64,000 bases of DNA from Luscinia megarhynchos (Eukaryota > Chordata > Aves > Passeriformes > Turdidae): assembly GCA_034336665.1 (NCBI GenBank), contig CM067592.1, positions 52,194,473-52,258,472 of the forward strand, in the 5' to 3' direction. Position numbers and translations under genes: made by a program. Below the pieces are notes generated by a model. That model was not told the origin of the DNA. It ran no database searches and saw only the letters and a list, made by a program, of their open reading frames with translations. Shown piece after piece: positions 13,901-27,879 of the stretch. Positions within the stretch are counted from its first letter, which is position 1; each line of letters opens with the position of its first letter.

Positions 13901-16900
13901 TTGCATGTGAACAATGGGGCAGTATCTGAGGGAGGGTGCTTACCACCAGCAAGTTGCCCTGCATTGTCAGATCACCCCACACACCCAAACACGGGCTGAG
14001 CATGGAGTCCTACTCACGTAGGGGGAGGGCTCTGCCCTGGAAAGGTCATATTTCATATTTCATATTTCATATTCTGTGGCTGGAGGTTGCATGGCGCACT
14101 CGAGAGCTGTGAGTGCAGGTTGGAGGTCCGTGGCACACAGTGCAAGCTCTGGGGTATACAAAGAGTCCAAGTATATCCAGTTTTTTCTCCTTACACTCAA
14201 TTCAAAACTAGCTGAAGTGTCAGTAAATACTAAATGAGTAAGAGATTTATGTAATAAGGCTTCAAGTATCTGTAATAACAGAGTGAATGACACCAAAATG
14301 ATGGGAACTTAAGAGTCGCTGATATCCACACGCACATCTTGTCCTCACCTCAGCTTGTCACCCACAAAACATAAAAAGCCCCAAGCCTAACAAAATGAAA
14401 ATGAATAGAGAACCTATCATTTGCATTAGCATGCCTATCATATCTGATTGTGGTTTTGTTTTAATTTAGAGCTTGAGAAACATTCCTAATGCTGTCTTAA
14501 CTAGCAAGCTGTACAAGAACACTCTTTGGGGCTGAGAAGAGGAAGACTCCTGAAGAAACATTTCCCCCATTTCCCTTGCCCATTGTGATGCTATTACTCC
14601 ATTATAAACCTCGTACACAAGGTGCAATATAGTCAGAAAAAAAGCCAATTCAGCTGCTTTCCACTCCATTTTGACTTGGGAAAATTTTAACTTTCTAGGG
14701 GACCTGTGCCAAGCAGCTGCCCCAAAGGTCCCTCCCTGATTTATAAAGCCTAAATCCCATTGATGGAACACGGAAAGATTCCCTTCTGCCAAGGCACTAC
14801 ATCTCATCCCTCCTCTACCCTTTAGCAGTCAGGCTACCTCAGTTTTGAATGCTATCCATATCCTATCTGGCAAAACCTATCAAATTTGATTGCAGAGTGC
14901 CCGGAAACATTAAGAAATACCTTGAGTTCCTGAAAGGGAGAGTCCCAGCAGCCTGCAATGGGAGTGCTTTGTTTGTATGAGTGTTCTGACAGCACAAACT
15001 TCCTGTGTTGGCAAGCCCTTAACACAACTTAGACATCCTCCCAGAGAAGCTTTTCAGCCTCAAAGAGCAGAAAATGGCCATTTTAGTTGGATGAACACAT
15101 TGCCACTAGCAAGGCAGTGACTTCTGTGCCAGAAAGGAACAAGAAAGCAGCCCAGGTATCCTTCCACTGGAGGTGTTACCCTTCCAAGGGAGATGTTACA
15201 CTCAGAGCTCATCTTAAATGATGCAAGTCTGAAGGAAGTCTGAAAAAATACTGCAGAGGGATTGCATGTGACCAAGTGCATGGCACTGGGACGGAGGCAG
15301 TAGGAGTCAGGAAAATCTAGGAATGTGATGGCAACCTCCTAAGCTTCACAAAGGCTTCAGAGTCAGTGCAACAGTATTAATAATCTTGACATTTCTTTGT
15401 CTTTCCAGGAGCTTTAGCTGGTATTTGCATAGCTAACAATGCTGTGCACCACTGTGAGCTTTCACCATCGTCACCCTGGAGAGAAGGCTGGAAAACAACT
15501 TGCTCCGAAATGCCAAAGTTTCAGGCTGCCTGCAAACATGAGAACTCTACCATTGGTTCACTCCTTAATGCTAGCATAACAGTCACAAAAATTAATGTTC
15601 TTTATTTGATTTTAAAACACACAGGTCAGGAGTTAGGAAGTGAGCAAAAAGGAGAGGTGTTACTTCTGCAAACAGCCACCTCTGTTCTTCCCTGCTGTTG
15701 ATAATTCACACTTGCAAATTGCACTATATCAGAGGTGCCTCTTCCCAGTACATGTTTTGCAGCACAAAATAGCTAGGGACATATTTTGGCAATAGCAATT
15801 ACATACTGAGATAAATGCCAACTGAATGATGCTCTCTCTACTGCAGCATCTCACTGGGCATGATGAAGAATTTCTGTACTTTGACCCCTCTCAGAGACTG
15901 CAGGCAAGACAAATATATCTGTAATGTTCATTTCTGTGTAGAACCAGACAAGTTCCTAGTTGAGTAGTTTTGCAAGTGAGATACTTAAGGAAACAGCATT
16001 TCCACTTTGCAGAGAGAATGATCATTTTGAGGTAAAATTCAGTTGCTTTATTGCAGCTTTCTTCTATTCACAGAAACTCCACTTGGAGAAAGAAAAACAG
16101 CAACCAACAAAAAATTGTAAGAAAAAAAAATCCTACAGAACTTGAGTCTGCAGGTGTTCCTCTTAAAAACATCTTAAGGAAAACACCCTTCTTCCACTCA
16201 GTAAGCTGTCTCAATGGAGATGCTCTGTGAATACCTGTCACATTTAATGCAAGAGACACCTGCTTGGGCGCCAGGGCAGAAGTGTACGTGGAGGCTTGCA
16301 ATTGGTTGTAAAATGCTCACAGCACAAAAACAAATCAAGGCAGTTTTAGATTTCGTTAACCTTAAACATTATGCTGTCACATACTTTTCTAACCATGCCA
16401 AACCAGAAAAAATACCATCTCCTTATCCATATATGTGGTTGCATCATATGCCACTAAGTACACAAAATATGGTAATATCTATAAAAATCAGTGTTCTGCT
16501 CAGTGCATGTTTTCTGCCAAGGCCGGTATCACATCAAGCCACACAAGCCATAAACCAATGACTGTTAACACTTCTGGTTTTCGTAATGCCTCAGTTTTGC
16601 TTTCCAGCACCTCTGCACTGGCCTCAAGACCAAGCCACTCTGCTTTGTCTTTGCTACTTCGGTCAAGTGAAGGGACATGTTAAAAGCACGACTAATGACT
16701 AAAGAAGGTTCACAGGTCTCCAAGTACGTGCATGCCTATGAACTCAGTGATTTGCTACACATGCACATACATACTTATGGGGTGAACTACACACACACAC
16801 GCTGACACAATGCAGGCACGCTTGCTGGGCATTGCATGCTTAACAAGGATGGAATGCCTCACCCTCTTTCACACTGTTACTCATCACACAGGTGCTCAAC

Positions 16901-19172
16901 CCCAGGTGCTAAGCTGCGGAGTTTCAAGACACCTTTCAGCAGTGTATGTGGTTCAAATACTCTGTGGAAACAGCGACTAAAAATTCTGTGAAATTGTTTG
17001 ATTTGTAAGTCTTTCTGGTACCCTTGGTTAAAAATCCAGCTTCTGTATGAAAGCAAATGATTTCACTGATTTGAATAAAAGTTCTTCCTGGAAGAAGCAT
17101 CATCATCCATCTTCCAGAGAACATAAAATAAAAGATCTAGATAACATTACTTACTCTTTTTCTTTTAGAGGTTTTTATACAACTTTTACAGATAAAACAA
17201 ATGTTTGTGAATAGACTGGTTTCCTGAATTAAAGAAAAGCTGTACATTTCTACCCGCCTTCTGAAATTTTTCTTTTGAACAAGAACTTATTCAAGATTGA
17301 GAGGATTTTTAGGTTTTGAATGCTTTTACATAATGCTTAGAACACTTCTGTCTCTGTGTTTCAAAGAGTATTTCCTCATTTCAAAAGTGTTTTTTCAGAT
17401 GAGCAGATTGCTTAACAGTTGACTGTCTAAACAACTTTGCCTAGAAGGTAAAGTGCTCATTGCTGAGAAATCTTTTTCAAAAGACGCTGCAGTTACCTTG
17501 CATCAATCACAGTGGAAATTTAAGGAATTTTTAGCATCATGTCAGGAATGGTTCTATGACTACACACAAAATCTGAACTTCTTAGAAAAGACATAAAGCT
17601 ACATTTCTGCTTGTGTTTCTTTTACTGGGATCAAACCTTGTCAAAATTACTGAAGTGATGTTTCAGATTTCAAGACTGACAGTTCACAATATGTGAGCAA
17701 AGACCCTGTTCTCTCTGATGTTCTGTGTCTAATGCCTTGCACTATTAGTACATTAGCAATACTTCATTTTCTCACTGAGTGTTCCAGAACCTTTTCACCC
17801 CCCAAATAAAATTTACTGTTGCCTGTTAAATCAGACTGGCTTTGCAGTAGCTGCATGTCCTTCTTTCACTTTTTCTTTTTGGCTGCTTTCTGCTGGTATC
17901 AGATCAATGTCACACAGCCAAAGACTGAAGCAGGGTGTGAGGATTCATTAGGAAAGAGAGGTAATGCCCCAGCTTTTCTTCACACTTCTTTCAGAGCAGT
18001 ATCTTCGGATACCGCTGTTGCACCACTGCTGGCTGCCGGAGAAGTGCAGAATTCTCAGCCTCATCCCTCACACTTACTGCAACAGGAACAAGCTTAAACC
18101 TTCAACCATCGTGCAAGATGGAGGGTAAAGACTGCTATGAGGAGCTGGTAAATGCAGAGGTTGACAGACATCCCTCTGTGGTACCATTAAATTACATACA
18201 GCCTGGTAAAATCCAACTGGCCACTACATCTTCCTCCTTCTGAAAGACCCTTCCTGGCCTTTCTTCCTCTTCTGCTGCAAAACACAATCCACTGTCAGTG
18301 CAATGTTCGATTTTCTTTTACCTCTTTGCCAAGAAGTCTTCAGCCAGGTCTGTGCATTTAGCATTAATTGCTCTAAGTACTGGAAGGTCTAATTATCTAA
18401 GTTATCAGTAGCCGGGTTGCAAACAGGGCCAGCAGTGAATTTGCTTGCTTCTCCAGTTCCACCTTGTTTTTAATTTACTAGAAGTATGTCCAGCTTCCTT
18501 TTATTTTCTCCTTTTTGGATTTAAGAAAACAGTTCCATATTCAATTCAAAAGACATGAAAAAAGCATGTTAAAACATGTTTCTACAGTGGGAATTTAAAA
18601 ATTTTCATCATAACAAATTTTAAATTTTCTTTTTAGCCTACTAGACTTCAGTCTACTAGAACTTATCCTCTGAGGTAAATGACCCTTACCTTGTTAATGG
18701 CAAGAGAGAACCAGACTGCACACTCTGTAAGAGGCAGTTTTAATGCACTTCCCACTTTTGCAGAGTCAATAAACATCTTCAGAAGAAACACAGGAAATGT
18801 CACATTTCTAATACTACCACATATTTCTATGGCAGAGAAGGTCAAAAGAGTCATAACGCAGGAACCCAGTGGACAAAGTAGTGGGATCTGGAAAGGCACT
18901 GAGAGAATGACACTTTTTAAAGGCAGATTCTCAAGAGCAAAAGATCAGCAAGTTAGGAAACAGAACAGGGTTTAAAAGAGGCACAGAGCTTATCAAGTAC
19001 CCTCTGCATGTGAGGAAATCCAGTTATTACTGATTCCAGGATGAGATCTGCTTATGGAATTTTTAACAGCTTACATCAGCAATACCTGCAGAGTACATTG
19101 GCAACATTACGTGAAACAAACCCCACTGTGCCGTGTGATTAACAGAGCCCACATTTCACACTAATGAGGAGG
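4657..19172. other. no gene seen
   Basis: AT-rich intergenic DNA of 14.5 kb, broken only by the triplet array at 10.93 kb. I find no splice-bounded frame, no CpG island and no known protein. Old repeats and conserved non-coding elements cannot be excluded by eye. Confidence 0.7.
10933..10986 (+). repeat. CTG/CTA compound triplet array
   Basis: About ten CTG units, then about five CTA units, then CTGCTG. On the minus strand it reads as poly-Ala and poly-Val (GCA/GTA) inside a 78-codon frame that I do not regard as a gene. Confidence 0.9.
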
Positions 19173-19726
19173 TGTGCTGGTTTCAGCTGGGGTACAGTTT
19201 TCTCCATTGGCTAGTACAGGATTTGTGCTGAACACAGGGTTGATAATACAGAGCTGTTTGTTGTTGCTGAGCAGGGCTTACACAGAGCCAAGGTCTTTTG
19301 TGCTTTTTGTATTGCCACACTGGTGAGGGAGTTGGGAGTGCATGAGACATTGGGAAGTGACACAACTGGGACAGGTGACCCCAACTGACCAAAGGGATAT
19401 TCCAGACCATATGACCAGTACATAAAGCTGGGCAGAAGGAGGAAGAATGTGGACAATAGGGGTAATGGTGTTTGTCCTGCCAAGTCACCAGTGCATGTGA
19501 TGGGGCCCTGCTCTCCTGGGGATGGTTAAACACCTACCTGCCCATGGGAAGCAGAGAATCAACTTGTTTTGTTTTGCTTGCTTTTGTTTTCCATATTAAC
19601 CTGTCTTTACCTTAACCCATGTGCTTTCTGGCTTTTACCTTTCAATTCTCTCCCCGATCCCACTGGTGCGGGAATGAGTGAGCAGCTGCCTGAGTTTTGG
19701 CTGCTGACTGGGGTGAAACCATGACA
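19173..19726 (+). mobile_element. solo LTR of an endogenous retrovirus
   Basis: A 554-base segment starting TGTGCTGGTTTCAGC and ending AACCATGACA (TG...CA ends). It shares its order of blocks with the copy at 36976-37532: gctgagcagggctt, tgccacactggtgagg, 'agggatattccaga', 'ctgcccatgggaagc', taacctgtc/cttaaccca, and ggctgctg. I recall this LTR family from bird genomes but cannot name it with certainty. There is no retroviral coding sequence next to it. Flanks ggagg and ggaaa agree at only three of five bases, so a target duplication is not proven. Confidence 0.82.
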
Positions 19727-22700
19727 GGAAATTAAGCACCCTCACCAGGCAGATGAAGAAAGAACAAGCAAGCTGCATCCTGCATTTCTTCCAGTCTTTC
19801 TGCTTCCCAACTGACACAGCTTAGAAACAGCACAGGCTGCCTAAGGCATATCAAGCGCCAAATCTCCCCAAGCATTTCCCATTTCAGTGCAGGCTTGACT
19901 CAGCCACAATGGCAGCAGGGGGAGGTAAGAAGCTCAAGGAGCCACTGGGAACAATAAAGGCAGGCAGCAGAGAACACGATGATGATGAGCAATGACGCAT
20001 TTAGAAAGGGTCACAAAGGATGGAGGGAAATCTGATCATTTAGTTTTACTTTTATTTTTAAATAGCTGCCATTGCATATCACCTGCACTGGACTTTCCCA
20101 GGGATCACTGTCAGAGAAGGGCCGACTAGCTTAGCAGCTGGCTTTCAGTGGCAGCCCAGGGCAAGGACAGTCACCATGCACTGCAGCTTTCAGAGGGGCA
20201 TGAGGGAAAAGCCTTAACAGCTGGAGAAACACTGCTGTACAAAGAATTCATGAGAGCTAGAAAATTAAGCTAAGGCATGGACAAAACCAGGGATCTCAGG
20301 AAAACTTCCACTGGAGGCACAGGGGAGAGTAGACATCATTGGGCAGAGTTGCCAGAACCATTTTTCCACAGAACAGTTCTTCACCAGATACATGTTTTCT
20401 CTTACAGATTTCATGTCACTTTGAGCTTTTCAATAAAACAGTTTCCAGACTTGAGAACTGAAATGAAGGTTTTTGAAAAGAGGTGATCACATTCTGGTCT
20501 TGCTTGTTACTTGTACCAAAGTCAATAGAAATCATGATGCCAAAAATGTCAGAACTCTTACAGATGAACTACGAGTCATGGTTTCCACCAGCTTGGTTAG
20601 CAGGCAGTAACAACTACTCAACAGAATTAACTTCAGACCATTTTGGCATGTACAGTAACACAGACAGTAAACAGCCATAGAAGGTCCTAGAGTTTTTGTG
20701 CAGCTTGGCCCATTTTAATTTACATTCTGTGCTGTTACAGCAAACTCTGCACACTGAGTGCCTAATGAGGGAGATTAGACTATAAAAACCAGGATAATCT
20801 GATGCTCAAATGCTACCACCTCAATGAACTGGTACAGTGACTGTATACGATGTAATGCAAGTATGGCACATCCTGAACAGTGCAAACAGGAGATCTGATG
20901 CTCTCTAGTAAAGCCAGGGCTGTGATCAAAGACTTTTTCATTGTCCTAAGTATTTTAATTCCTGTCTGGATTCTCTCATGCCCAGTAAGAGTCAGGCTCC
21001 TGCCAAATCCTCCTCTTCAGTGGGAACTGTTAGTACAGACTCTGCCATCTGCTCACTCTGGTGTTCTCAAGGAAGTTACAGACATACATAGGCTACTCTA
21101 TTTCTGTTGAGTTTATTAAACTGGCCTAACATGCACAAAAATTAGGGAGAGGAAGGATAGAATTTCCCTAAGAAATTCTTAGTGGTTTGGTTTTGTTTTG
21201 TTTTATAGCAGTTTTCGTTTATGAAATTATTGATGTCAAACCTACTTGGAGCAAAGAGTCTCAAAATTAAAGTCTCTGGAGCCAGATGATCCGAACTCTG
21301 TTTCTTGCTACAGCCCATACTTCCTGTGGTAATTTTAAGAGGTCACTGAGTGTGTGCCTTAGTTTCTGCCTTTGTATAATGGAGCAAATATTTCTTTACA
21401 ACATATCAACAGCACTTTGTACTAAGGTCAGTCATGCTGTCAGGAGGAAGTATCAGCGTTGTATGTGGCACAGCTGACTCATTTTCCAATGGTTAATGAT
21501 GTGGTAGACCCACCTTTAGCAAGCAACATCACCTCATTTTCATGACCCAGCTCAAAGCAGAACACGGGTTATGGGATGTTACGCACGATAGGCAGTAACC
21601 ACCTACAAGCAAGAGGAAAAACAAGCCAGTGTATGTGTCAACTTATGTTTAACATCAGAAGAGAAACTGAAAACTACGGTTACACTTGAATTAGAAAGGA
21701 GATCTGTAGAATGAAGGAATTGATGCCAAAGGATCAAAAGTCTGTGACACTCTGGGGGAGTAGAGGAGGAATGGGAGAAAACAAAGGGGTTATTTCAGAA
21801 CAAATAGTCTGCTCCAAACTGGATAGCCATTAGTGATCAAAGCCTGTTAGCTGAGATTTTGGAACACTCCTTTAAGCTCAAGTGCATTCAAAAGTAACAT
21901 AGGTTATGCATTAAAAGAATTCAGTGACATGAACCCAAACAAGCAAAGGATGGGCAATGGGGAGACTCACTTGAAAAACACATCCCTGATGTGAACAGCA
22001 GCACTGGGGTGGGGGCAGCCTTCTCACAGAACTATCTGCTGTCTGGCCCTAAGGTTACCGCAAGGTGGGACTGGAAGTAAGCTATCCACACACCTCATGG
22101 CAACCCACGGGGCATTTGCCTCACACAGTGTATTTTGTTTCTTTACAGCAGGTCCTGTTCTCTGGTTTGGTTTTGAGCGTTTTGTTGGCAATTTTTTATT
22201 TTTGTTTGGGGTTTGGTTTTTTTTGGCTGAGTTTTTGTTGGGATTTTTTTGTTTGTTCTATTGGTTTTTAACTCCCTGAAGTTTTCACTTCATGCACTAC
22301 AGGAAAACAAAGCATGACAAAGTCGGGGATGTGCTTCCCCTATCCAGCAAACCAGAAAGAGCGCAGCCATCCTAGAAGGACCCCATCTTACAGGCTAGGC
22401 AACAAAAAGTACAGACTAGCCAGTAAAATGCCTGGTAGCCACACATGTAAAAAGAAAGGAGAAAAAGGCAAGTTCACTATTTTGAACCTATGGGATGGAA
22501 ACAAAAAATAATGCAAGTCTGGCTCATTCACTAAACGTTTTGCCTCACATACCAGTTAGGATAATGCTGTGTGTGAATGGAACAAAGCGACATCCAGGCA
22601 CCTAAAATATTAGAAAAGAACAATACAAGCTACAGAATCTGAAAACAATCGCCTGTTTACTGTAAAAAATATCCCTCCCATTGTAAAAAGGAACAAATTG

Positions 22701-25700
22701 GCAATTTAAATTGCAGGTTCAGCAGCAAAAAGTTTAGTTAACCAGTGGGTCCTGAGGGTTTTTTGGTAGCATACAATCAAGAGAAGGGAAAACTGTTGAG
22801 CTTACTTGACTCTAGATGATTCTGATTTTTGCTCATCCTTACAGCCTGGGGGTTCTTCTGGTTGGTTGATTTAGCCTGGCCATATGAAGGCTGAGAGAGG
22901 ACAACTATCTCTGAAGGACTGACAAGTGCTGAAACTATGACAAGATCACACATACAAAGCTAGGAAAACATGCATTTCAAATTGGAATTAAGTATCTAAT
23001 TACTGATAGATGAAAATTCCAGATAACCTTTTAAGGCGAATTTTTGATAGGGAACTTACGACTTGATAAATCTTCAGGAAATATGACAGAAGCAGCCCTT
23101 TGAACTTCAGAGAAGAACCCAGATCATGTTTCACAATCACGTCTTATGATCTGATGGGAGATGTGCTTGCCATTTTCATTATTTACATTGCCTCACAATC
23201 ACTGGCTTTTGACAGATACTTACATGAGTCAGAAAGCAATTGTTTTTTTCCCCTGCGTGCACAACTCAACACTGTTGTCCGTAACTTCTGAGTATAGACT
23301 CTTCTCAATCTTTCTGAATGCTGGAGATCACTCACTTTGGAGTGAGAGAGAAAGGCCTTCTGCTGTTCACTGCATTTGGCCCTTTGGATATTATGTGCAA
23401 AGTAAAAGTATTGCCTTTGCCAGAGCAGCACACTCACAGTGGTCTCCTTTGCTCTAATCCCACATTACATTGTATGATGAGTTTTGGTCTTCAAGTACCA
23501 GTCAGCACTTGCTACTGCCAAGACACATTTTTGGATGGTTACGTAGCTTAGCTAACAGCAGACATCTTTCATCATCTGCAACTGCAGAAGGATGAATAAT
23601 GATGTAAATGATCCTTTCCAGTATTTCCCTTTCCTAATTCACTAAAGCCATCTGTGTGACAATTATACTTTCAGAAAGTTCTGGAGAAGTTTTCCTCATC
23701 CAGAACCTCATCTGTTTTGATCCTATTGTTACTGATCAGGCCTAATCTAAAATTCCACCTCTCTAAAATGTACACATCCTTAAAGGACAGGATTCTGACT
23801 ACTGGGCCTAACTACAAAGATATTCTGAAATTACAAGGTTAATGCTCTTCAAAGTCTTCAATTCTCCAGCTGCCTCTAATAAGGATCTTCTGCTTCTCTC
23901 ACTCTTGTAATGTTCCTCTCTTTTTCAACTTGTTCATGCAAGATGGAAGATCCTTCAAAAGCCTGAATCAGAAAATTAATTTGTCCAGCTTTTTTGAAAA
24001 CTGTCTGCTGATTACTTCTTACAAGGCATTGCTATCTACTTTCAGGTTACAAACTGAAATGTTTCCCCCGCATTTAACAGTATGACTAACTGCTTTTTCT
24101 ATAAAGAAGGAAAACAATTTCTCCTCTATCATCCAGTTTAAGCTTTTTCTTTACTACTACCCACCACCAAAATGTAAAGGCTTTGCCAGACCACAAAAAG
24201 AAAGAGCATGAATCACGACCTTTTGCTTAAGGTACAACTCTTAATGACAGGGAGGTTGAAGCTGCAGCATTCACATTTAGCTACTCAACAGGAAAAGTAG
24301 CTTACCAACCAGTACTGAAATACCCCAGAGAAAACAGATATATACACTCGGACAAGTGTTCTTCAAAACATATTTTTAATGTAATCTGCATTTGGAGCCT
24401 AAAGAGAGTAGGAGCAGAGAAATATGCTTGTTATTCCTTTTTTACATTACTGTTAAAGCTAAATTACTTCACGTAAAAAAGAAACTGCAATATTTCCATA
24501 CACAGAGCTAGCCCTGCATAGGAAGTCTTTGCAATAGAATGGAACACAAATACAACATTATTTAAAACCAAACCAACAATAACTTTTCGCTCTGCCCTCA
24601 CTGAGGGCTCAACAGTTACTTTTACACTCAAAGCCAAGAAATATGAGCAGTCTAGTATGTCTCTCATCAAAACTTCCAAAATTACTTTGAAGCGTAAAAT
24701 ACCAGTTGGAGTCATTGTAGTCACAGAAGGTAAAATTAGTGTTTAGTCTACTTTTTCATGCTTCTCAATGTTTTAGAGTATAACAGTCATTCCACTCTAT
24801 ATTTCAAAGCATGAGGAAGCTATTTCAAGAGCAGCCATATCCTGCTACTGTCACCTTGCAGCTGACACAAAACTGAGGAGAGGCACGCTTTTCCTCAAAA
24901 GGTTTTTATCTAATTACAAATCCTCCTTTAAGGATTTGCTATAGCACTGCATTACTTTCTTTAAACTAGTGTTTGTAAAAAAAGAAAGAGGTTAATTTTA
25001 ACCAGTTGCAAAACAATTGTTAAAAGACAGCTCTTTGTGGACTTAGGAAACGCATGAGACTACTTCCTATCCAGGGAGTGTTGTGAAGTATATATGGAAA
25101 ACTAACCACAATGTTGCCTTGCATTTAAGAAAGTGTCTTTACACTGCACTTAAACAGAACAGAGACACTGCAAACAGCTGGAATTCTGTTACCAGCCTTA
25201 GTGATAAAAAAATAGGAATATAATTTTAGATTTTTTTAATGAGAATATTTTTTATCTTCTTGTTGAAGTACTTCAGTTGATACCCACAAGTACTAGAAGA
25301 AAAGCTGCTTTATGCATTTATCCCTTTCCCCCAAGATATAACTTAGAGGTCTCAACAAGCAATGAGGTACCAGTTTCTCTGTCTCTAGGGAAGTGATACC
25401 TGTAAGCTGTTTAATCAATTTAAAACCTGTTTCATCCGTGCAGGGCATATAATTATTTTTGCAGTGTTCTCAGCATTTTTCTGTGTCAGTAGCCCAGAAG
25501 CAGTATGTTTCATCAGAAAAAAAAGCCAAATAGGAATAAAAGAGAAAAATGGTAAAAGAATGAGTTAAAAATACTACAAAATTAAAATGAAGATAAATAA
25601 AACAGAGTAGTGTAAACACACAGGTCTAAATGCAAAGTGACATAAATGTATGAACTCATCTGCCAGGACACTTAAGTCCAAGTTATCTGTGAAGATAAGT

Positions 25701-26001
25701 ATTCTCTTCAGCAGAGAGCTTCATCACCATGAAAAATTAAATTCAGCATGGAGGCGATAAATTCTTCGGACTGATGCACATCAGTAGATATTTAGACAGA
25801 AATTCGTGCAATCAGTATGTACTCGTAGCCTGGTTTGTTTCTAAAGAGCAGCTAACACAGAAAGTCTTTCTTGTTGCAATATTCCCTAGATTTACATAGA
25901 ACTAATAGTGATATGTTTTCACTTTTGGGAATGCTTTCCATTTAAAGAATTGCTAACAATTAACAATTTTTACATTGTATTTCTGGACTAATGATCATAA
26001 A
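19727..26001. other. no gene seen
   Basis: Intergenic DNA between the solo LTR and the CR1 pair. It includes a T/G-rich patch at about 22.14-22.28 kb that gives a Phe-rich frame. Part of 24-26 kb could belong to a longer FEM1C 3' UTR. Confidence 0.65.
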
Positions 26002-26395
26002 TCAAAGAACGATCTGGGTTGGAAGGGACCTTAAAGATCACCTAGTTCTAACCTCTCTGCCATGTGCAGAGACACCTTCCACCAGATCAGAGCCCCATCC
26101 AGCCTGGTCTGGAACAGTTCCAGGAATGGGGCATCCACAACTCCTCTGGATAACCTGTGCCAGTGCCTCACCACACTCACGGTAAAAAATTTCTTCCTCA
26201 TAGCTAAGCTAAATCTCACCCTTTTCAGTTTAAAGCCATTCCCCCCTTGTCCTTTCACCCCACGACTTTGTAGAAAGTCCCTCTCCAGCTCTTTTGTAGT
26301 CCCCTTTATGACTGAAATGTCCTATAAGGTCTCCCCCTGCAGCCTTCTCTTTCTGGAGCTGAACAATCAACTAATAATGTCCATCTAAACTTAAA
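26002..26395 (-). mobile_element. CR1 LINE 3' fragment (minus orientation)
   Basis: Contains gatctgggttggaagggacc followed by ttaaagatcacctagttcta, the complement of the CR1 3' end, then ggggcatccacaactcctct and gccattccccccttgtcc. It lies beyond the probable FEM1C 3' end and faces the next copy. Confidence 0.9.
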
Positions 26396-26729
26396 CAGGG
26401 CACTTGTCTGTTACAAAGACAGAAATTTAAACTAAAACCACTGCAGAGCAGAACAGATTCCAAAGTAAAGAACTCTAAAAATCCTTTTCTCTGTGACCTA
26501 TACAAAAAGAAATATTTTTATGTCTTGATGTATAGTGTGTTTCTAGCATGGTATGATTTGCTGATTATCCCCACTTATAGAGCAGCAGAAAAGCATTAAA
26601 ATGTATAAATTCAAAAGCCAAACTACACATCCTCACAAATGAAAAGCTGAGTGGCATGTGTCCTAAGCATTACAAATCACAGCAATTCAGTCAATTGACT
26701 AGAGTTTAGTCTTCTGTGAAGCAAGAGAA

Positions 26730-27305
26730 ACCTGTATCCTGGCCTGTATCAGCAACGGTGTGGCCAGCAGGATCAGGGCAGTGATTGTCTCCCAGTACTG
26801 GGCACCAGTGAAGCCATGCCTTATGTGCTGTGTTCAGTTTTAGGTCCCTCACTACATGAAAGATATCAAGGTGCCAGAGCGTGTCCAGGAAAGGGCAGAA
26901 CAGCTGGGGAAGGGCTTGGAGCACAAGTCTGACGAGGAGCAGCTGAGGGAACTGGGGTTGTTCAGCCTGGAGAAAATTTTCAATTACTTGAAAGGAGGTT
27001 TTGATAAGGTGGCAGTTGGCTTCTCCTTCTGAGTAATGAGCGGTACAACAAGGAGAAATTGCCTCAAGTTGAATTAGGGGAGAAAATGATTGGATATTAG
27101 AAAAAACGTCTTCATGGAAAGAGTGATTAACCAATGTAACAGGCTGCCCAAAAGAAGCAGTTGAGTCACTATGGCCAGAGGTATTTGAAAGACATGTAGA
27201 TGTGGCACTTAAGGACATGGTTTAGTGCTGGGCTTGGCAGTGCTGGGTTAAGGGTTGGACTCGATAATCTGAAGGACCTTTTCCAACCTAAATGATTCTA
27301 TGATT
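26730..27305 (+). mobile_element. CR1 LINE 3' fragment (plus orientation)
   Basis: Reads in CR1 sense: a 'ctgtgttcagttttaggtcc' block, 'gaggagcagctgagggaact', 'gttgttcagcctggagaaaa', and the 3' end ggttggactcgataatctga...ccaacctaaatgattctatg. A 170-codon frame on the opposite strand is an accident of this element. Confidence 0.92.
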
Positions 27306-27879
27306 TTTGTAATAGTATGTAACACAGACATGGCAAGGGACAAACCAGTGAAAATTGCTCTAAAACAGCAAGTCTAGTAGTGACAATACACAAACAGCAC
27401 TGCTTTCAACATATCTTTGCTTAAAAACATCCCCATAATTTTTGCAAAAATGGCTAAGCTAGTAGGCACCTGTACACTGCCGTACACTGGCAGGAATGCC
27501 GAAACAGAACAAAAACAAGGAAGGGCTATTCTTATGTGCTCCCAAGACACGTTCTTCCTCAAGTTCAATCACAAATGACAAACATGTTCTAACATCAGCT
27601 TAAAAATTAAAGTATTGAAAAGACCCTCCTAACCTAATCAATTTGGATTCTAAGTATCTCTTATCTCTGACAAAGGCATAAAACAAGTTGTTGGATTTCT
27701 GGAGCAAGAATCCCATAGGTACACTTACTGCCCACGACTGAAATGAAACATTAAGTCAAAAATATCCAATATGCTAGACAACTAAATTTGCAAGTAAACT
27801 GTATCCTATCCAACAGAATTTAATTTCACTTTAAGACATTTGTAGGGCTAATGTGCCATAATAAATCCTACTATTAATC

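Noticed and set aside
26706..27218. 170-codon minus-strand frame
   Set aside because: It is antisense to a recognisable CR1 copy.
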